Below, one piece after another: positions 19,681-28,635 of a stretch of 64,000 nt of DNA; positions within the stretch are counted from its first letter, which is position 1, and every line of letters starts with the position of its first letter. The position numbers and the translations under genes are program-made. Source of the DNA: Bacteroidota bacterium. GTDB taxonomy: Bacteria; Bacteroidota; Bacteroidia; Chitinophagales; LD1. Under the pieces are notes generated by a model. That model had not been told where the DNA came from and did no database searches. It saw only the letters and a list, made by a program, of their open reading frames with translations. The DNA is taken from positions 124,001 to 188,000 of the forward strand of contig JADJZU010000003.1 of assembly GCA_016715625.1 (NCBI GenBank). The letters are read 5' to 3'.

Positions 19681-19735
19681 CGGAAACCCTTGCGGCTGTT
19701 TCCTTTGGCTAAAGCCGAAGGCGGGGGCAGAATAA
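19681..19735. repeat. Dispersed repeat A, copy 2, with a nearby palindrome
   Basis: Matches 14211-14262 (TGCGGCT, TTCCT, GGCTAAAGCC, AAGGCGGGGGCAG). About 20 bp further on, a perfect hairpin GGCGGC-TAAA-GCCGCC (19757-19772) repeats the same GGCTAAAGCC core. The rest of 19573-19889 shows no gene. Confidence 0.7.
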
Positions 19736-19889
19736 GCGGAAGATTATCTGTTGATGGGCGGCTAAAGCCGCCTGACAACTATCTATTAGCAATGAACAAT
19801 AAACAATAGTGCTTTTGTCATTGTCTTACCGATAGGTGTCCCCTACCGCAAGATCTTAGGCGGGTGAGAAACCTGCCAATACGGCAATA

Positions 19890-20225
19890 CATCCTTGCAG
19901 AACAGCTTAGCAAGCTTGCAAAATGGTTAAGCAACCTTGCAGGATAGTTTTGCAAGCTTGCACATAGGTTATGCAACCTTGCAGAACAGTTTTGCAAGCG
20001 TGCACAATAGTTAAGCAAGCTTGCAAGACGGCTTAGCAAGCTTGCACAATGGTTATGCAACCTTGCAGGACAGTTTTGCAAGCTTGCGCAATGGTTATGC
20101 AAGCTTGCAGAACAGTTTAGCAAGCTTGCACAAGAAAAATGTATACTTGCAAAACAGATTTGCAAGCTTGCAAAGGAGAAAAACAAGCTTGCAGAACAAA
20201 AAAGTAAGCTTTCAACCTGTTTAAT
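19890..20225. repeat. Array 1: 16 direct repeats of 21 bp with a palindromic core
   Basis: Units start at 19890, 19911, 19932 and so on every 21 bp to 20205, with no indel. The consensus begins CAAGCTTGCA followed by an 11-bp variable part; with the G before it the core GCAAGCTTGC is a perfect 10-bp palindrome, present in about nine units. Variable parts partly alternate (CAATGGTTATG versus GAACAGTTTTG, a 42-bp period). Units nearest the downstream gene become A-rich. Because 21 is a multiple of 3, one plus-strand frame reads as heptads with Ser-Leu-Gln (ASLQNSL, TSLQNKK). The array ends about 20 bp before the start of the next gene. Confidence 0.95.
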
Positions 20226-20245
20226 CATCCTAAAACCCAGTTATT

Positions 20246-20912
20246 ATGATTAGTTCAAACCGAAATGCCGCTTAACCTATCACCGGCTTGCGGCACCGAC
20301 CTCAACCAAATGGCCCATGCTGTGGCCGATGGCATTTACGGCAACCCCGACACCTTTGCCGCGCCTCCGGTTACCCAGCCGGTGTTTGAGGGGCTGCTCA
20401 CCAGCTATCACAACGCCTACGAGGATTACAAAAACGGAGGCAAGAACCAGAAAGGCGCTTACCTCGTTGCCAAAACAACCTGATGGGCAGCCTGGACCAA
20501 CCATTGACTATGTAGACGCGCTGCCGGGCCCTCACCGAAGCCACCATTTACCTGGCGGGCTTTACCCCACCAAAGTAAGCGACAGCAAGGCCGTGGTGCC
20601 TGCTCCTCCGGTGATTAAAGTGTTACCCAAGGCCCCACCGGCTCGCTGGTGGTGGTGGCCGGTGCCGTGCCCGATGCCGTGTTTTATGGTTGCCTGGTAT
20701 CAAAAACCAAACTGGACGGCAACAGCGGCATTGTCTTCTTTGAAGGCAATATGATTATTGAAAACGCCAGCCTGCGCCTGGAGGTAAACAAAGGCCGCAA
20801 AAAGACCATCAGCAATCTGCAACCCAAAGAAGAATACTGGTTTTATATGTATGCCGGCAACAGCGCTAGCGTTAGTGCCCTCAGCGCACCCAGGAGCCGT
20901 ATTTGTCCGTAA
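20246..20912 (+). pseudogene. Array-associated fibronectin-III-like protein, frameshifted
   Basis: An intact version would be about 215 residues. The start is probably ATG 20246 (MISSNRN), with a frame change near 20268 into LSPACGTDLNQMAHAVADGI. Later pieces, in changing frames, are LTEATIYLAGFTPTK, SDSKAVVPAPPVIK, SLVVVAGAVPDAVFYGC and the C-terminal FFEGNMIIENASLRLEV, PKEEYWFYMYAGNSASVS, ending at TAA 20910-20912. At least four indels. The N-terminal half is helical and the C-terminal half resembles an FN3 sandwich. The same family occurs as a 3' remnant at 45073-45258, also right behind a 21-bp array. Function unknown. Confidence 0.7.
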
Positions 20913-20998
20913 ACCTTTTGCCGGCTTATCTTAACCCAGTCGGGGAGCCGGGCTGTTTGGTTATGTGGAATAGAATCTTTAGGTTAAAATAGGTAGGG

Positions 20999-21029
20999 TA
21001 TATTTGGGTTAGCGGCAAGTTTAACGCAC
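20999..21029 (+). promoter_or_regulatory. Conserved promoter-like box TATATTTG with GTTAGCGG
   Basis: TATATTTG at 20999-21006 fits the Bacteroidota -7 box and is followed by GGTTAGCGGCAAG and a GCGACAGT near 21036. The same layout stands at 45361-45395 before another small gene. The -33 box is weak here (TTTAGG). Confidence 0.45.
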
Positions 21030-21065
21030 CGCGACAGTAACCGCATAAAGCTAAATTTGTTGATC

Positions 21066-21611
21066 ATGAAAACTTTTCTGCTTTTTCTCTTTGTAGTTTC
21101 TAATGTATTCGGATTGGCTAATGATACATTAACGAGAGCACAGGTTTATAGCTTTAGTGTTGGTGATACTTTTGATTATAAACACAGTAATTCGTATTTT
21201 ATTGGCACTCCAGGCTATCAATATTCTGAAAGTTTTGAACGGCATGTAATAGTTGGCACCTACTTTTCCGTAGACTCTAACACACTCTTCATCGCAAAAA
21301 AAATAATCGATGGTTTTTAAGTCATCTCCTACGATACAGTTGCAATTACAGGTTTGCAAGATTACGAGATTTATTATGTGAACCAGTTGTATTGTCTAGA
21401 CACCACTTATAGTATGGACAGCACATCTCAATACAACGGTAGACGAGTTAATGTGAGTATTTGTTCAGGAGGACTTGAATCTGTTTATGAGGAAAACAGG
21501 GTTGTTGAAGGGTTAGGAATTGCCCGCAAGCATCAAAGTTACGGTAACCCAGTGGATGGATTTATTTTTGATTATACAACAAAAAAGCTTTCCATATACT
21601 ATTCAAAATAA
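21066..21611 (+). pseudogene. Small secreted protein interrupted by one in-frame stop
   Basis: ATG 21066 begins a signal peptide (MKTFLLFLFVVSNVFG). The frame runs to TAA at 21318-21320 and then continues without a shift through VISYDTVAITGLQDYEIYYV to the stop at 21609-21611, about 181 residues in all. The single stop at residue 85 suggests a nonsense mutation. The text (VGDTFDYKHSNSYF, NPVDGFIFDYTTKKLSIYYS) resembles the N-terminal part of Bacteroidota secreted proteins that end in T9SS tails; the next pseudogene carries such a tail and may be the rest of a related gene. Confidence 0.6.
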
Positions 21612-21843
21612 AAGTTGGGTACACCCATTTTTAATGGAGGACACTGATACATTATACACCCCTTCCTGAAAAGTGTGCGCTGTGGTCAACAAATATTTAT
21701 GTCATTTTCCTCCGCAACCCCAAAATACGTTAGGGATTTAAGAACAAATTGGCTCGGGAACAAAATTGCATTTTCATGATAATCTTATGTAGAAATGATT
21801 TATCGCAGCTATAACTTCCTTACAGAATTAATCATCTGATTCT

Positions 21844-22427
21844 TTGATTGGATATTATCGAAATGATACAATTAACAAGAAAGCGCTTTTCTATCATGAA
21901 CTTTCTGATACGGCATTTTTAGAGTACGACTTTAACTACTTGTGCCCTGCACCTAATTGTATAAGCCAAGTATTAGTAGGCGGTCAGTTAAGAACAAGAT
22001 GGCCAGAGTACATTGAGGGAGTTGGAGGGAGACAGGGTTTAGTTAAAGTAAAAAAAAAATCTCTTTCAATACCGGAGGGCACATAACATTTTCCTTATGG
22101 TTCTTTATTTTCAACTTTTGGGTTTTACAAATTCTCTATCCAAATGACTCTACTACTTGCCCTGTAGTCTCCACTATCTCAAAATACGAAATTGAAAATC
22201 CACAATTCGAACTTTTCCCTACCCCTGTCACTTCTTTCGTTAACATTACTTCAACAGTTCCTATTGAAGAGATAAATATTTACAACACAACAGGTCAGTT
22301 GGTTTTACATCAGACATCTACAAACTCCACGACAATAAACACAGAGCAGCTTGCAGATGGTATTTACTTTTATGAGTTAAGGAGCAACAAAGAAACACTG
22401 AAAACCGGAAAGCTCATCAAGCAATGA
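21844..22427 (+). pseudogene. Remnant of a T9SS-secreted protein with type-A sorting domain
   Basis: An open piece (21844-22086: NDTINKKALFYHELSDTAFL, YIEGVGGRQGLVKV) is followed after a frame change near 22050-22080 by PNDSTTCPVVSTISKYEIE and a full type-A sorting tail (FELFPTPVTSFVNI, GIYFYELRSNKETLKTG) ending at TGA 22425-22427. The start is missing. The stretch 21612-21843 has stops in all frames and is probably more of the same wreck. The last about 160 bp and the DNA after them are copied at 25450-25765. Confidence 0.7.
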
Positions 22428-22535
22428 CAAGAGAAAACCGGTCAATAACACCCCCCCTCGAGTCAATCAAAGAGTCCTCTGCATCCCTAAACCCGAATCC
22501 GGCTAAATCGGTAAATCGCAAATCCGTAAAACGTT
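22270..22535 (+). repeat. Duplicated T9SS tail plus 3' flank, copy 1
   Basis: The end of the sorting domain (AAACTCCACGACA, then TTATGAGTTAAGGA, then CACTGAAAACCGGAAAGCTC) and the flank CCCTCGAGTCA, CTCTGCATCCCTAAACCCG, ATCCGGCTAAATCGGTAAAT recur at 25495-25765 with small differences. The flank contains short AAATC(C/G)GTAAATC echoes. Confidence 0.8.
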
Positions 22536-22620
22536 AGCGGCAAGTTTCTCGCAATTTTTTTTCTGAAACATTAAACCATTATTAAAACAGAAGGTCTACT
22601 TCAAAAAATAATTCAGCTAC

Positions 22621-23946
22621 ATGAAAAAAACTTTCCTATCCATTTTACACTTAATGCTTGTTGCGGTTTCATTTGCACAATTACCACCGGTGGTAACGTG
22701 CTGGTGGATTAACACCACCGATACCGGTTTTGCCGATGCGGTTACAAACGTTCAGCAAGTGAACTATTCGTCTACCTATGTTTATGTAAAAACAGAAGAC
22801 ATTCCTTCCTGGATTCCGATAGCGTATGATTGGCCAAACAACCCCTGGCTTGCTGTGCCCATGAATTATCAATTTCGTTTTCGGTTAAATCCCACTCCTA
22901 ATGTGGGTCCCGAAACCAAAACCGGATACGGACACATCGGGTTATGGAAAAACGGATGCTCTATTTACAATCCCAAAGATGCCAAGAGTTATCAGGATTC
23001 TTCCGTTTGGTTTCAGAACGCCTGGTTTTGGGAGCACTTAATAGCTGAAACATTCGATTCGTGTATTGGCCACCCGAATGGTTCAGGCGAATATCACACG
23101 CATGTAAGCCCTGCCTGCCTTTATGATGTTACGGACAGCACGCAGGCTTCACCTTTAATAGGGTATGCTTTTGATAGTTATCCAATTTATGGTGGTTATG
23201 GATATTCCAACCCTTTAGATACCACCTCAGCAATCAAAAGATTGAAAAGCAGTTATCGTTTGCGGAACATTACAAACCGAACTTCATTGCCGGACGGAAC
23301 TGTATTGCAACCCTGGCAGTATGGACCACCCATTGATACGAATACTACCAGTTTAGACCCATTGGATAACAGCCCGGTGGCTGCTCCGCTGGGTGCCTAC
23401 ATGGAAGATTATGAATACGTGCCGGGGCTGGGAGATTTAGATGAACACAACGGCAGGTTTTGCATTACCAAAGATTACCCCAATGGCACTTATGCCTATT
23501 TCACCACCATAGATTGGGTAACCGATCATTACGACACGAGTATAAAACCGGTTTTTCCGTATGTTTTAGGGACTGCTTATTACGGGGAGGTAATTCCAAC
23601 TGACGGCAACACAGGTCCTAATTCAGGTTTTGTGGTGATCAGCGAACCCGTAACGCCTTACTACGGTTCTACTACTTCGGTATCAGAAGTGGTTAGTCCT
23701 TTGAGTGTTTCTGTTTATCCAAATCCAACGTCAGGCGGTTTAAATATTGATACCAGAGGCATGGAAGAATCAGAGACCTTACAATGTATGATTTACGATT
23801 CTAAAGGTGCCTTGGTGAATGAATGGACACTGCAAAGCAAGGCTGTGAATACGATGGATGGGCAACACCTATTGAATGGTGTGTATCTTGTAAGAATCCA
23901 AACGGCATCGCAATCAAAGAACTTTAAACTGATTGTGAGCAAATGA
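22621..23946 (+). CDS. Secreted YHYH-domain protein with type-A T9SS tail
   Basis: A 441-residue protein with a signal peptide (about 1-20, ending VSFAQ), a YHYH domain and a C-terminal sorting domain (VSVYPNPTSGGLNI, LLNGVYLVRIQT). YHYH hallmarks are NGSGEYHTHVSP (about residue 157), IGYAFDSYPIYGGYG and DEHNGRFCITKDYPNGTYAY. The YHYH fold has no assigned activity; its conserved His and Asp residues suggest metal or sugar binding. The ATG at 22621 begins MKKTFLSILH. The stop overlaps the next start by 4 nt (ATGA), so the two proteins are coupled and probably work together outside the cell. Confidence 0.9.
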   Translation: MKKTFLSILHLMLVAVSFAQLPPVVTCWWINTTDTGFADAVTNVQQVNYSSTYVYVKTEDIPSWIPIAYDWPNNPWLAVPMNYQFRFRLNPTPNVGPETKTGYGHIGLWKNGCSIYNPKDAKSYQDSSVWFQNAWFWEHLIAETFDSCIGHPNGSGEYHTHVSPACLYDVTDSTQASPLIGYAFDSYPIYGGYGYSNPLDTTSAIKRLKSSYRLRNITNRTSLPDGTVLQPWQYGPPIDTNTTSLDPLDNSPVAAPLGAYMEDYEYVPGLGDLDEHNGRFCITKDYPNGTYAYFTTIDWVTDHYDTSIKPVFPYVLGTAYYGEVIPTDGNTGPNSGFVVISEPVTPYYGSTTSVSEVVSPLSVSVYPNPTSGGLNIDTRGMEESETLQCMIYDSKGALVNEWTLQSKAVNTMDGQHLLNGVYLVRIQTASQSKNFKLIVSK

Positions 23947-25604
23947 AAACGGGCAAAATACTGGCAGCAATAATGTTACAGCTGTGTTGTTTGTCGGCAG
24001 CAGTGGCACAAAATACAGTGGGTTTAACACAATACACTACCGGCAACGCAAATGGCTATGTGTTGTTTTCCCCAATGACATCCACAGAAACTTACCTGAT
24101 TGATAAATGCGGTGAAAAAGTGCACGAGTGGAACACGAGCGCATACAAACCGGCTCTTTCATCTTTCTTATTGCAGGATGGCACATTATTAAGAACCGGT
24201 CAACTTGACAATCCGGTTTTTGATGAAGGCGGCAGCGGAGGGTTGATTGAACGCTTCGATTGGAATGGAGCACTGCTCTGGAGCTATTCTGTTTCAGACA
24301 CCAACAATTGTCAGCACCATGATATTATGCCTTTGCCGAATGGAAATGTGCTTTGCATTGTGTGGGACAGAAAAAGCAAGCAAGAGGCCGTGTTGAATGG
24401 AAAGGATTCCACCTATAACCAATCGCATCTTTGGAGTGAAAAGATTATAGAGTTGCAACCTATTGGAACGGACAGCGCAATAGTGGTGTGGGAATGGAAA
24501 CTATGGGATCACTTGGTTCAGAGTTATGACAACACCAAACCGAACTACGGAGTCGTTTCTGCCCATCCTGAACTCGTCAATATCAACTATTTCCCGGGTG
24601 CAGGCAATTCGCCCGACTGGATACATCTGAACTCCATTGATTACAATCCTGTGCTCGACCAGATTTTGGTCAGTTCACACACCTTCAGCGAAGTTTGGAT
24701 AATTGACCACAGCACTACTACCGCAGAAGCAGCAGCACACAGTGGAGGAAATGCAGGAAAAGGTGGTGATATTCTATACCGTTGGGGGAATCCGCAGGCC
24801 TATCAACGAGGCAATCCTTCCACAAAAGTTTTTTTCAGTCAGCATCATGCTACCTGGATTCCGCAAGGATATCCCAACGAGGGCAAAATAATGGTGTTCA
24901 ACAATGGCCTGAACAGATCCGGCACGTATTCTTCTATTGACATGATTGAACCACCGTTAAATGTATCCAACACCTATGATGTGCCGGTATCAACGGCCTT
25001 CTTACCCACCAATTTATTCTGGACCTATACGGCAAGCACCCCTTCCGATTTTTACAGCAGCAATATTTCGGGGGTATATCCGCTAAGCAATGGTTCCTTC
25101 ATGGTGACGAATGGAACAAAAGGTCTGTTTTTTGAAATAGATTCGAATAAACAAATGCAATGGAGTTATGTAAATCCGGTAGCCAATACAGGAATAGTGT
25201 CGCAGGGAAACACGGCATCGGGTAATCTGGTTTTTCGATGTAATTTTTATGAGAGTAATTATCAGGGCTTTACCGGGCATACGCTGATACCTCAGGGAGA
25301 GATTGAGCTGAATCCGACCGTTCCTTCTATCTGTGATAATCTTCCAAATGCTGTGGAAACTTTTACCAATGGCAATACCATTTCGATATATCCAAATCCT
25401 TTTAGCAACCAACTGATGTTGCAATGCTTGACAAACGAGAATTTCACCTTTACGCTTTACGATATGCAGGGGCAAAGAATTTTGCAACAGACATATTCAA
25501 ACTCCACGACACTAAACACATCCCAACTTGCAGACGGCTTATACTTTTATGAGTTAAGGAACTCTAAAGGGACACTGAAAACCGGAAAGCTCATCAAGCA
25601 ATAA
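23943..25604 (+). CDS. Secreted arylsulfotransferase-family protein with type-A T9SS tail
   Basis: 553 residues: signal peptide (about 1-23, ending AAVAQ), a six-bladed propeller of the arylsulfotransferase (ASST) type, and a sorting domain (ISIYPNPFSNQLML, GLYFYELRNSKGTLKTG). Propeller motifs include CGEKVHEWNTS, NCQHHDIMPLPNGNVLCIV, DWIHLNSIDYNP and SQHHATWIPQG; the latter His residues are candidates for the catalytic His of PAPS-independent sulfotransferases. Many Bacteroidota homologues are untested, so sulfate transfer is inference. Translationally coupled to the YHYH gene. Its 3' end and flank are duplicated at 22270-22535. Confidence 0.88.
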   Translation: MKTGKILAAIMLQLCCLSAAVAQNTVGLTQYTTGNANGYVLFSPMTSTETYLIDKCGEKVHEWNTSAYKPALSSFLLQDGTLLRTGQLDNPVFDEGGSGGLIERFDWNGALLWSYSVSDTNNCQHHDIMPLPNGNVLCIVWDRKSKQEAVLNGKDSTYNQSHLWSEKIIELQPIGTDSAIVVWEWKLWDHLVQSYDNTKPNYGVVSAHPELVNINYFPGAGNSPDWIHLNSIDYNPVLDQILVSSHTFSEVWIIDHSTTTAEAAAHSGGNAGKGGDILYRWGNPQAYQRGNPSTKVFFSQHHATWIPQGYPNEGKIMVFNNGLNRSGTYSSIDMIEPPLNVSNTYDVPVSTAFLPTNLFWTYTASTPSDFYSSNISGVYPLSNGSFMVTNGTKGLFFEIDSNKQMQWSYVNPVANTGIVSQGNTASGNLVFRCNFYESNYQGFTGHTLIPQGEIELNPTVPSICDNLPNAVETFTNGNTISIYPNPFSNQLMLQCLTNENFTFTLYDMQGQRILQQTYSNSTTLNTSQLADGLYFYELRNSKGTLKTGKLIKQ

Positions 25605-25765
25605 CCGGTGAACACCAGCCGCTAATCGTGTAGCCCTCCCCGCCACCTGTCTCTGACGGGGAGGGGCTCTCAAATCCCCCCCTCGAGTCACTCTCCCTTG
25701 CCTCTGCATCCCTAAACCCGCATCCGGCTAAATCGGTAAATCGTAAATCCGTAAATCTGTCCACT
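25495..25765 (+). repeat. Duplicated T9SS tail plus 3' flank, copy 2
   Basis: Counterpart of 22270-22535. Between the tail and the shared CCCTCGAGTCA this copy has a GC-rich imperfect hairpin (25632-25668, AGCCCTCCCCG / CGGGGAGGGGCT) that may act as the terminator of the arylsulfotransferase gene. Nothing else is seen in 25605-25845. Confidence 0.75.
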
Positions 25766-25845
25766 GCCCAGTAAATACTCAGCAGCACTCCCGCACAGAT
25801 GCGGCATTTTTATACTTTAGACGCACCAGAACCTGACCCAAGCAC

Positions 25846-27537
25846 ATGAGCGGACGATTATATAAACCCACCGATTACCCACTACCTTATATAGTGGAAG
25901 ACATCAAGCAATGGCCCATATCCAGGCTGAGTGCCGATAGAGAAAACTTTATAGCCGAGGTAAAAAAGCGGACCAAAGAGAAAATAAAGGAGAAGTATAA
26001 CACCCCCGCCAAACTGCGCGATGAACTGGCGCGGGTACTGTATCAGGAGCGCATCCGCCTCACTCAAAAACCCTGGAAAGCCGACCCCAAGGACGAGCGG
26101 CAATTCTGGAGCGGCATCAAAAGCAAATTCATCCGCCTTGAAACCCTGGAGCAGGATGCCGCAGCCTACAGCGAAGAAGACATCCTGGACGAAATACTGC
26201 ACCGCTATGTATCCGAAATTGTGGGCGAGTTCGACCCGCAGGCTTTCCATCTGGCCAAGGCCATTCTGCCCCAGTTCTTTGGCCGCATATTGAGTGCCGC
26301 ACCGGGCAAATGGTTAAAATCATTTGCGGGCAATGTGAAAACCCTGCACGAAAAAATACCCATCTCGGGAGATATAGAAAAGATACGACATCTGGCGAGT
26401 AAAGGAACCGTGGTGGTGGTGCCTACGCACTTCAGCAATATGGATTCTATTATGGTAGGCTGGCTGCTGAACGAACTGGGGCTTCCGGCATTTACGTATG
26501 GTGCCGGACTCAACCTGTTCAGCATCGGCATCCTCTCCTACTTTATGAGCCGCCTGGGGGCCTACAAAGTAGACCGCAGAAAGAAAAACTCGGTGTATCT
26601 GGAAATGATAAAATGCTATTCCACGGTGGCGCTGCAACGGGGGGCGCACAGTATCTTCTTTCCGGGGGGCACCCGCTCCCGCTCCGGAGAGTTGGAAAAG
26701 AAATTAAAGCTGGGTTTGCTGGGCACTGCCGTGGAGGCACAGAAACTAAACTTTAGAAATTACAACGACCAATTGGCCCCGCGCATCTACATTGTCCCCT
26801 GTATTATCAACTATCACTTTGTGCTGGAAGCCCAGGGCCTCATCAACGATTACCTGCAGGAAACCGGCAAGGAGAAGTTCTTAAAAGAGAATGACGAATA
26901 CTCCACTTCGTTCAAGTTGGTTCGCTTTATCTACAAATTCATCAGTGCTTCTTCTTCGCTATCGGTATCGTTTGGCGAGGTGATGGATGTGTTGGGCAAT
27001 AAAGTGGATGAACAGGGCGAAAGCTACAATCACTTAGGGCAGAAGATAAATGTGAAAAATTACTTTATCACTAATGGAGTAATGAAAGATGACGAACAGC
27101 GCGATGCCGAATACACCAAAATACTGGGCGAACGAATAGTCGATAACTACCACCGCTACAATGTGGTGCTCACCAGCCATCTGGTATGCTTTACGGTGTT
27201 TGAATTGCTGCGAAAGAAATATGCCGGGGTCGATTTATTTACCCTGGTGCGCACTCCGGTCGAAGACATCTCGCTGCCCTATCAGGATGTGGTGGATTCT
27301 ATCAATCGCCTGAAAGAAAAGCTGCGCGATATGTATGACCGGGGCGAAGTGCTCACCTCGCCCGAGCTGCGCTGGAACACCGACAAAGTAGTGGACCATG
27401 GCATGCGAAACATCAACATGTATCACACCTCCTCACCCCTCACGCTTTCAGGAGATAAAATGGGCACCGAAGATTTAAAACTGCTCTACTATTACCACAA
27501 CAGACTGGAAGGATATGGTCTGGAGAAATACATATAA
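25846..27537 (+). CDS. PlsB/PlsC-type glycerol-phosphate acyltransferase
   Basis: A 563-residue cytoplasmic or peripheral membrane enzyme that probably puts the first acyl chain on glycerol-3-phosphate. Acyltransferase motif I, VPTHFSNMDS (H-x4-D), lies near residue 197, motif II around GLPAFTYGAGLNL, motif III FFPGGTRSRSGEL near 282 and motif IV IYIVPCIINY near 325. The length and flanking helical regions resemble PlsB more than PlsC. gpsA follows 12 nt later and makes the substrate glycerol-3-phosphate, which supports the assignment. Start ATG 25846; the TACTTTAG just upstream (about 25814) is a poor -7 box. Confidence 0.88.
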   Translation: MSGRLYKPTDYPLPYIVEDIKQWPISRLSADRENFIAEVKKRTKEKIKEKYNTPAKLRDELARVLYQERIRLTQKPWKADPKDERQFWSGIKSKFIRLETLEQDAAAYSEEDILDEILHRYVSEIVGEFDPQAFHLAKAILPQFFGRILSAAPGKWLKSFAGNVKTLHEKIPISGDIEKIRHLASKGTVVVVPTHFSNMDSIMVGWLLNELGLPAFTYGAGLNLFSIGILSYFMSRLGAYKVDRRKKNSVYLEMIKCYSTVALQRGAHSIFFPGGTRSRSGELEKKLKLGLLGTAVEAQKLNFRNYNDQLAPRIYIVPCIINYHFVLEAQGLINDYLQETGKEKFLKENDEYSTSFKLVRFIYKFISASSSLSVSFGEVMDVLGNKVDEQGESYNHLGQKINVKNYFITNGVMKDDEQRDAEYTKILGERIVDNYHRYNVVLTSHLVCFTVFELLRKKYAGVDLFTLVRTPVEDISLPYQDVVDSINRLKEKLRDMYDRGEVLTSPELRWNTDKVVDHGMRNINMYHTSSPLTLSGDKMGTEDLKLLYYYHNRLEGYGLEKYI

Positions 27538-27549
27538 CCCAACGAGAGA

Positions 27550-28596
27550 ATGATGAACGAAAAAAAAACGGTAGGCGTTATTGGGGCGGGTAGTTTTGGT
27601 TCGGCTATAGCAGGATTGCTGGCCGAAAACCAGAATGTGCTGCTCTATGAACGCAACAAAGAAACCGCAGAAAGAATAAGAACCGAACGCAGGATACGAC
27701 AGTTTGATTTGCACGAAAACATTGAAGTAGCGGAATCGCTGCAGCAGATAGCGGAGCAGTGTTACCTCTTGTTTCCGGTGGTTCCTTCGCAGCATTTCAA
27801 GAGCATGATTATTGATTTCTCGCCTTATCTGCGCCCCGACCACATTATGATTCATGCCGTAAAGGGACTGCATTGCGAGTTTGATGTAGAAACAGCCGAA
27901 GCCGACAAAATACGTCTGAAAGATATTAAGACCATGAGTGAGCTCATCCTGCAGGAAACAGGCATTGTGCGCGTGGGTTCGCTGGCGGGTCCTAATCTGG
28001 CCCTGGAGATTATGGAAAAGCAGCCGGCCGCTACGGTTATCGCCAGCCGGTTTGATGAAGTAATCAATGAGGGCATTGCAGCCCTGCGCAGCGACCGCCT
28101 GCAGGTGTATGGCAACCGCGACATTCTGGGTATTGAGTTAGCAGGAGTTTTTAAAAACTATGTGGCCATTGCCGCAGGTGCCATCAGCGGGCTGGGCTAT
28201 GGCGAAAATGCCAAAGCCTTATTGATTACCCGCGGCATGGCCGAAATGATTTACATCGGCAAAGCATTGGGAGCAGATAAGCGTGCCTTTCTGGGTATGG
28301 CGGGTATAGGAGATTTGATAGCCACCTGCTCATCGCCCAAGTCGCGAAACTTTACCGTAGGGTTTCGAATTGCCAAAGGCGAAAAACTGGAAGACATTCT
28401 AACTTCATTGGGCGAAGTGGCCGAAGGAGTACGCACGCTGAAGATAGGCAAGTTGATTGTGGAGCATGTGGGTACCAATGCTCCGCTGCTGCAAATCATT
28501 CACCGGGTGATGTTCGAAGGCCTGGAAATGGACCGCGCTATTAAACTTTTAATGCGCACGTATGTTACAGCCGATGCCGATTATCTGGATTTATAA
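27550..28596 (+). CDS. gpsA: NAD(P)-dependent glycerol-3-phosphate dehydrogenase
   Basis: 348-residue cytoplasmic enzyme reducing dihydroxyacetone phosphate to sn-glycerol-3-phosphate for phospholipid synthesis. N-terminal Rossmann motif GVIGAGSFGSAIAGLLA; substrate motif GSLAGPNLALEI; catalytic Lys in ELAGVFKNYVAIAAG; and GMAGIGDLIATCSSPKSRN near residue 255, where most family members read G(L)GDL(x)xTC. Two adjacent ATG codons (27550 and 27553) can serve. Same operon as the acyltransferase. Confidence 0.95.
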   Translation: MMNEKKTVGVIGAGSFGSAIAGLLAENQNVLLYERNKETAERIRTERRIRQFDLHENIEVAESLQQIAEQCYLLFPVVPSQHFKSMIIDFSPYLRPDHIMIHAVKGLHCEFDVETAEADKIRLKDIKTMSELILQETGIVRVGSLAGPNLALEIMEKQPAATVIASRFDEVINEGIAALRSDRLQVYGNRDILGIELAGVFKNYVAIAAGAISGLGYGENAKALLITRGMAEMIYIGKALGADKRAFLGMAGIGDLIATCSSPKSRNFTVGFRIAKGEKLEDILTSLGEVAEGVRTLKIGKLIVEHVGTNAPLLQIIHRVMFEGLEMDRAIKLLMRTYVTADADYLDL

Positions 28597-28635
28597 TACT
28601 TCCTTTCTTTCCCATACATTTCTATTTTGGACGCT

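Noticed and set aside
19890..20225. CRISPR array
   Set aside because: No unique spacers: repeat and variable part together make only 21 bp, and no cas gene is in the window.
19818..20228. 136-codon minus-strand frame across array 1, Cys- and Leu-rich heptads
   Set aside because: A 21-bp repeat keeps any stop-free frame open by itself, no ribosome site or promoter is seen, and the amino-acid pattern follows from the palindromic core.
20999..22545. Integron attC sites at GTTAGCGG
   Set aside because: GTTAGCGG does not fit the GTTRRRY core, no paired inverse core is visible, and there is no integron integrase.
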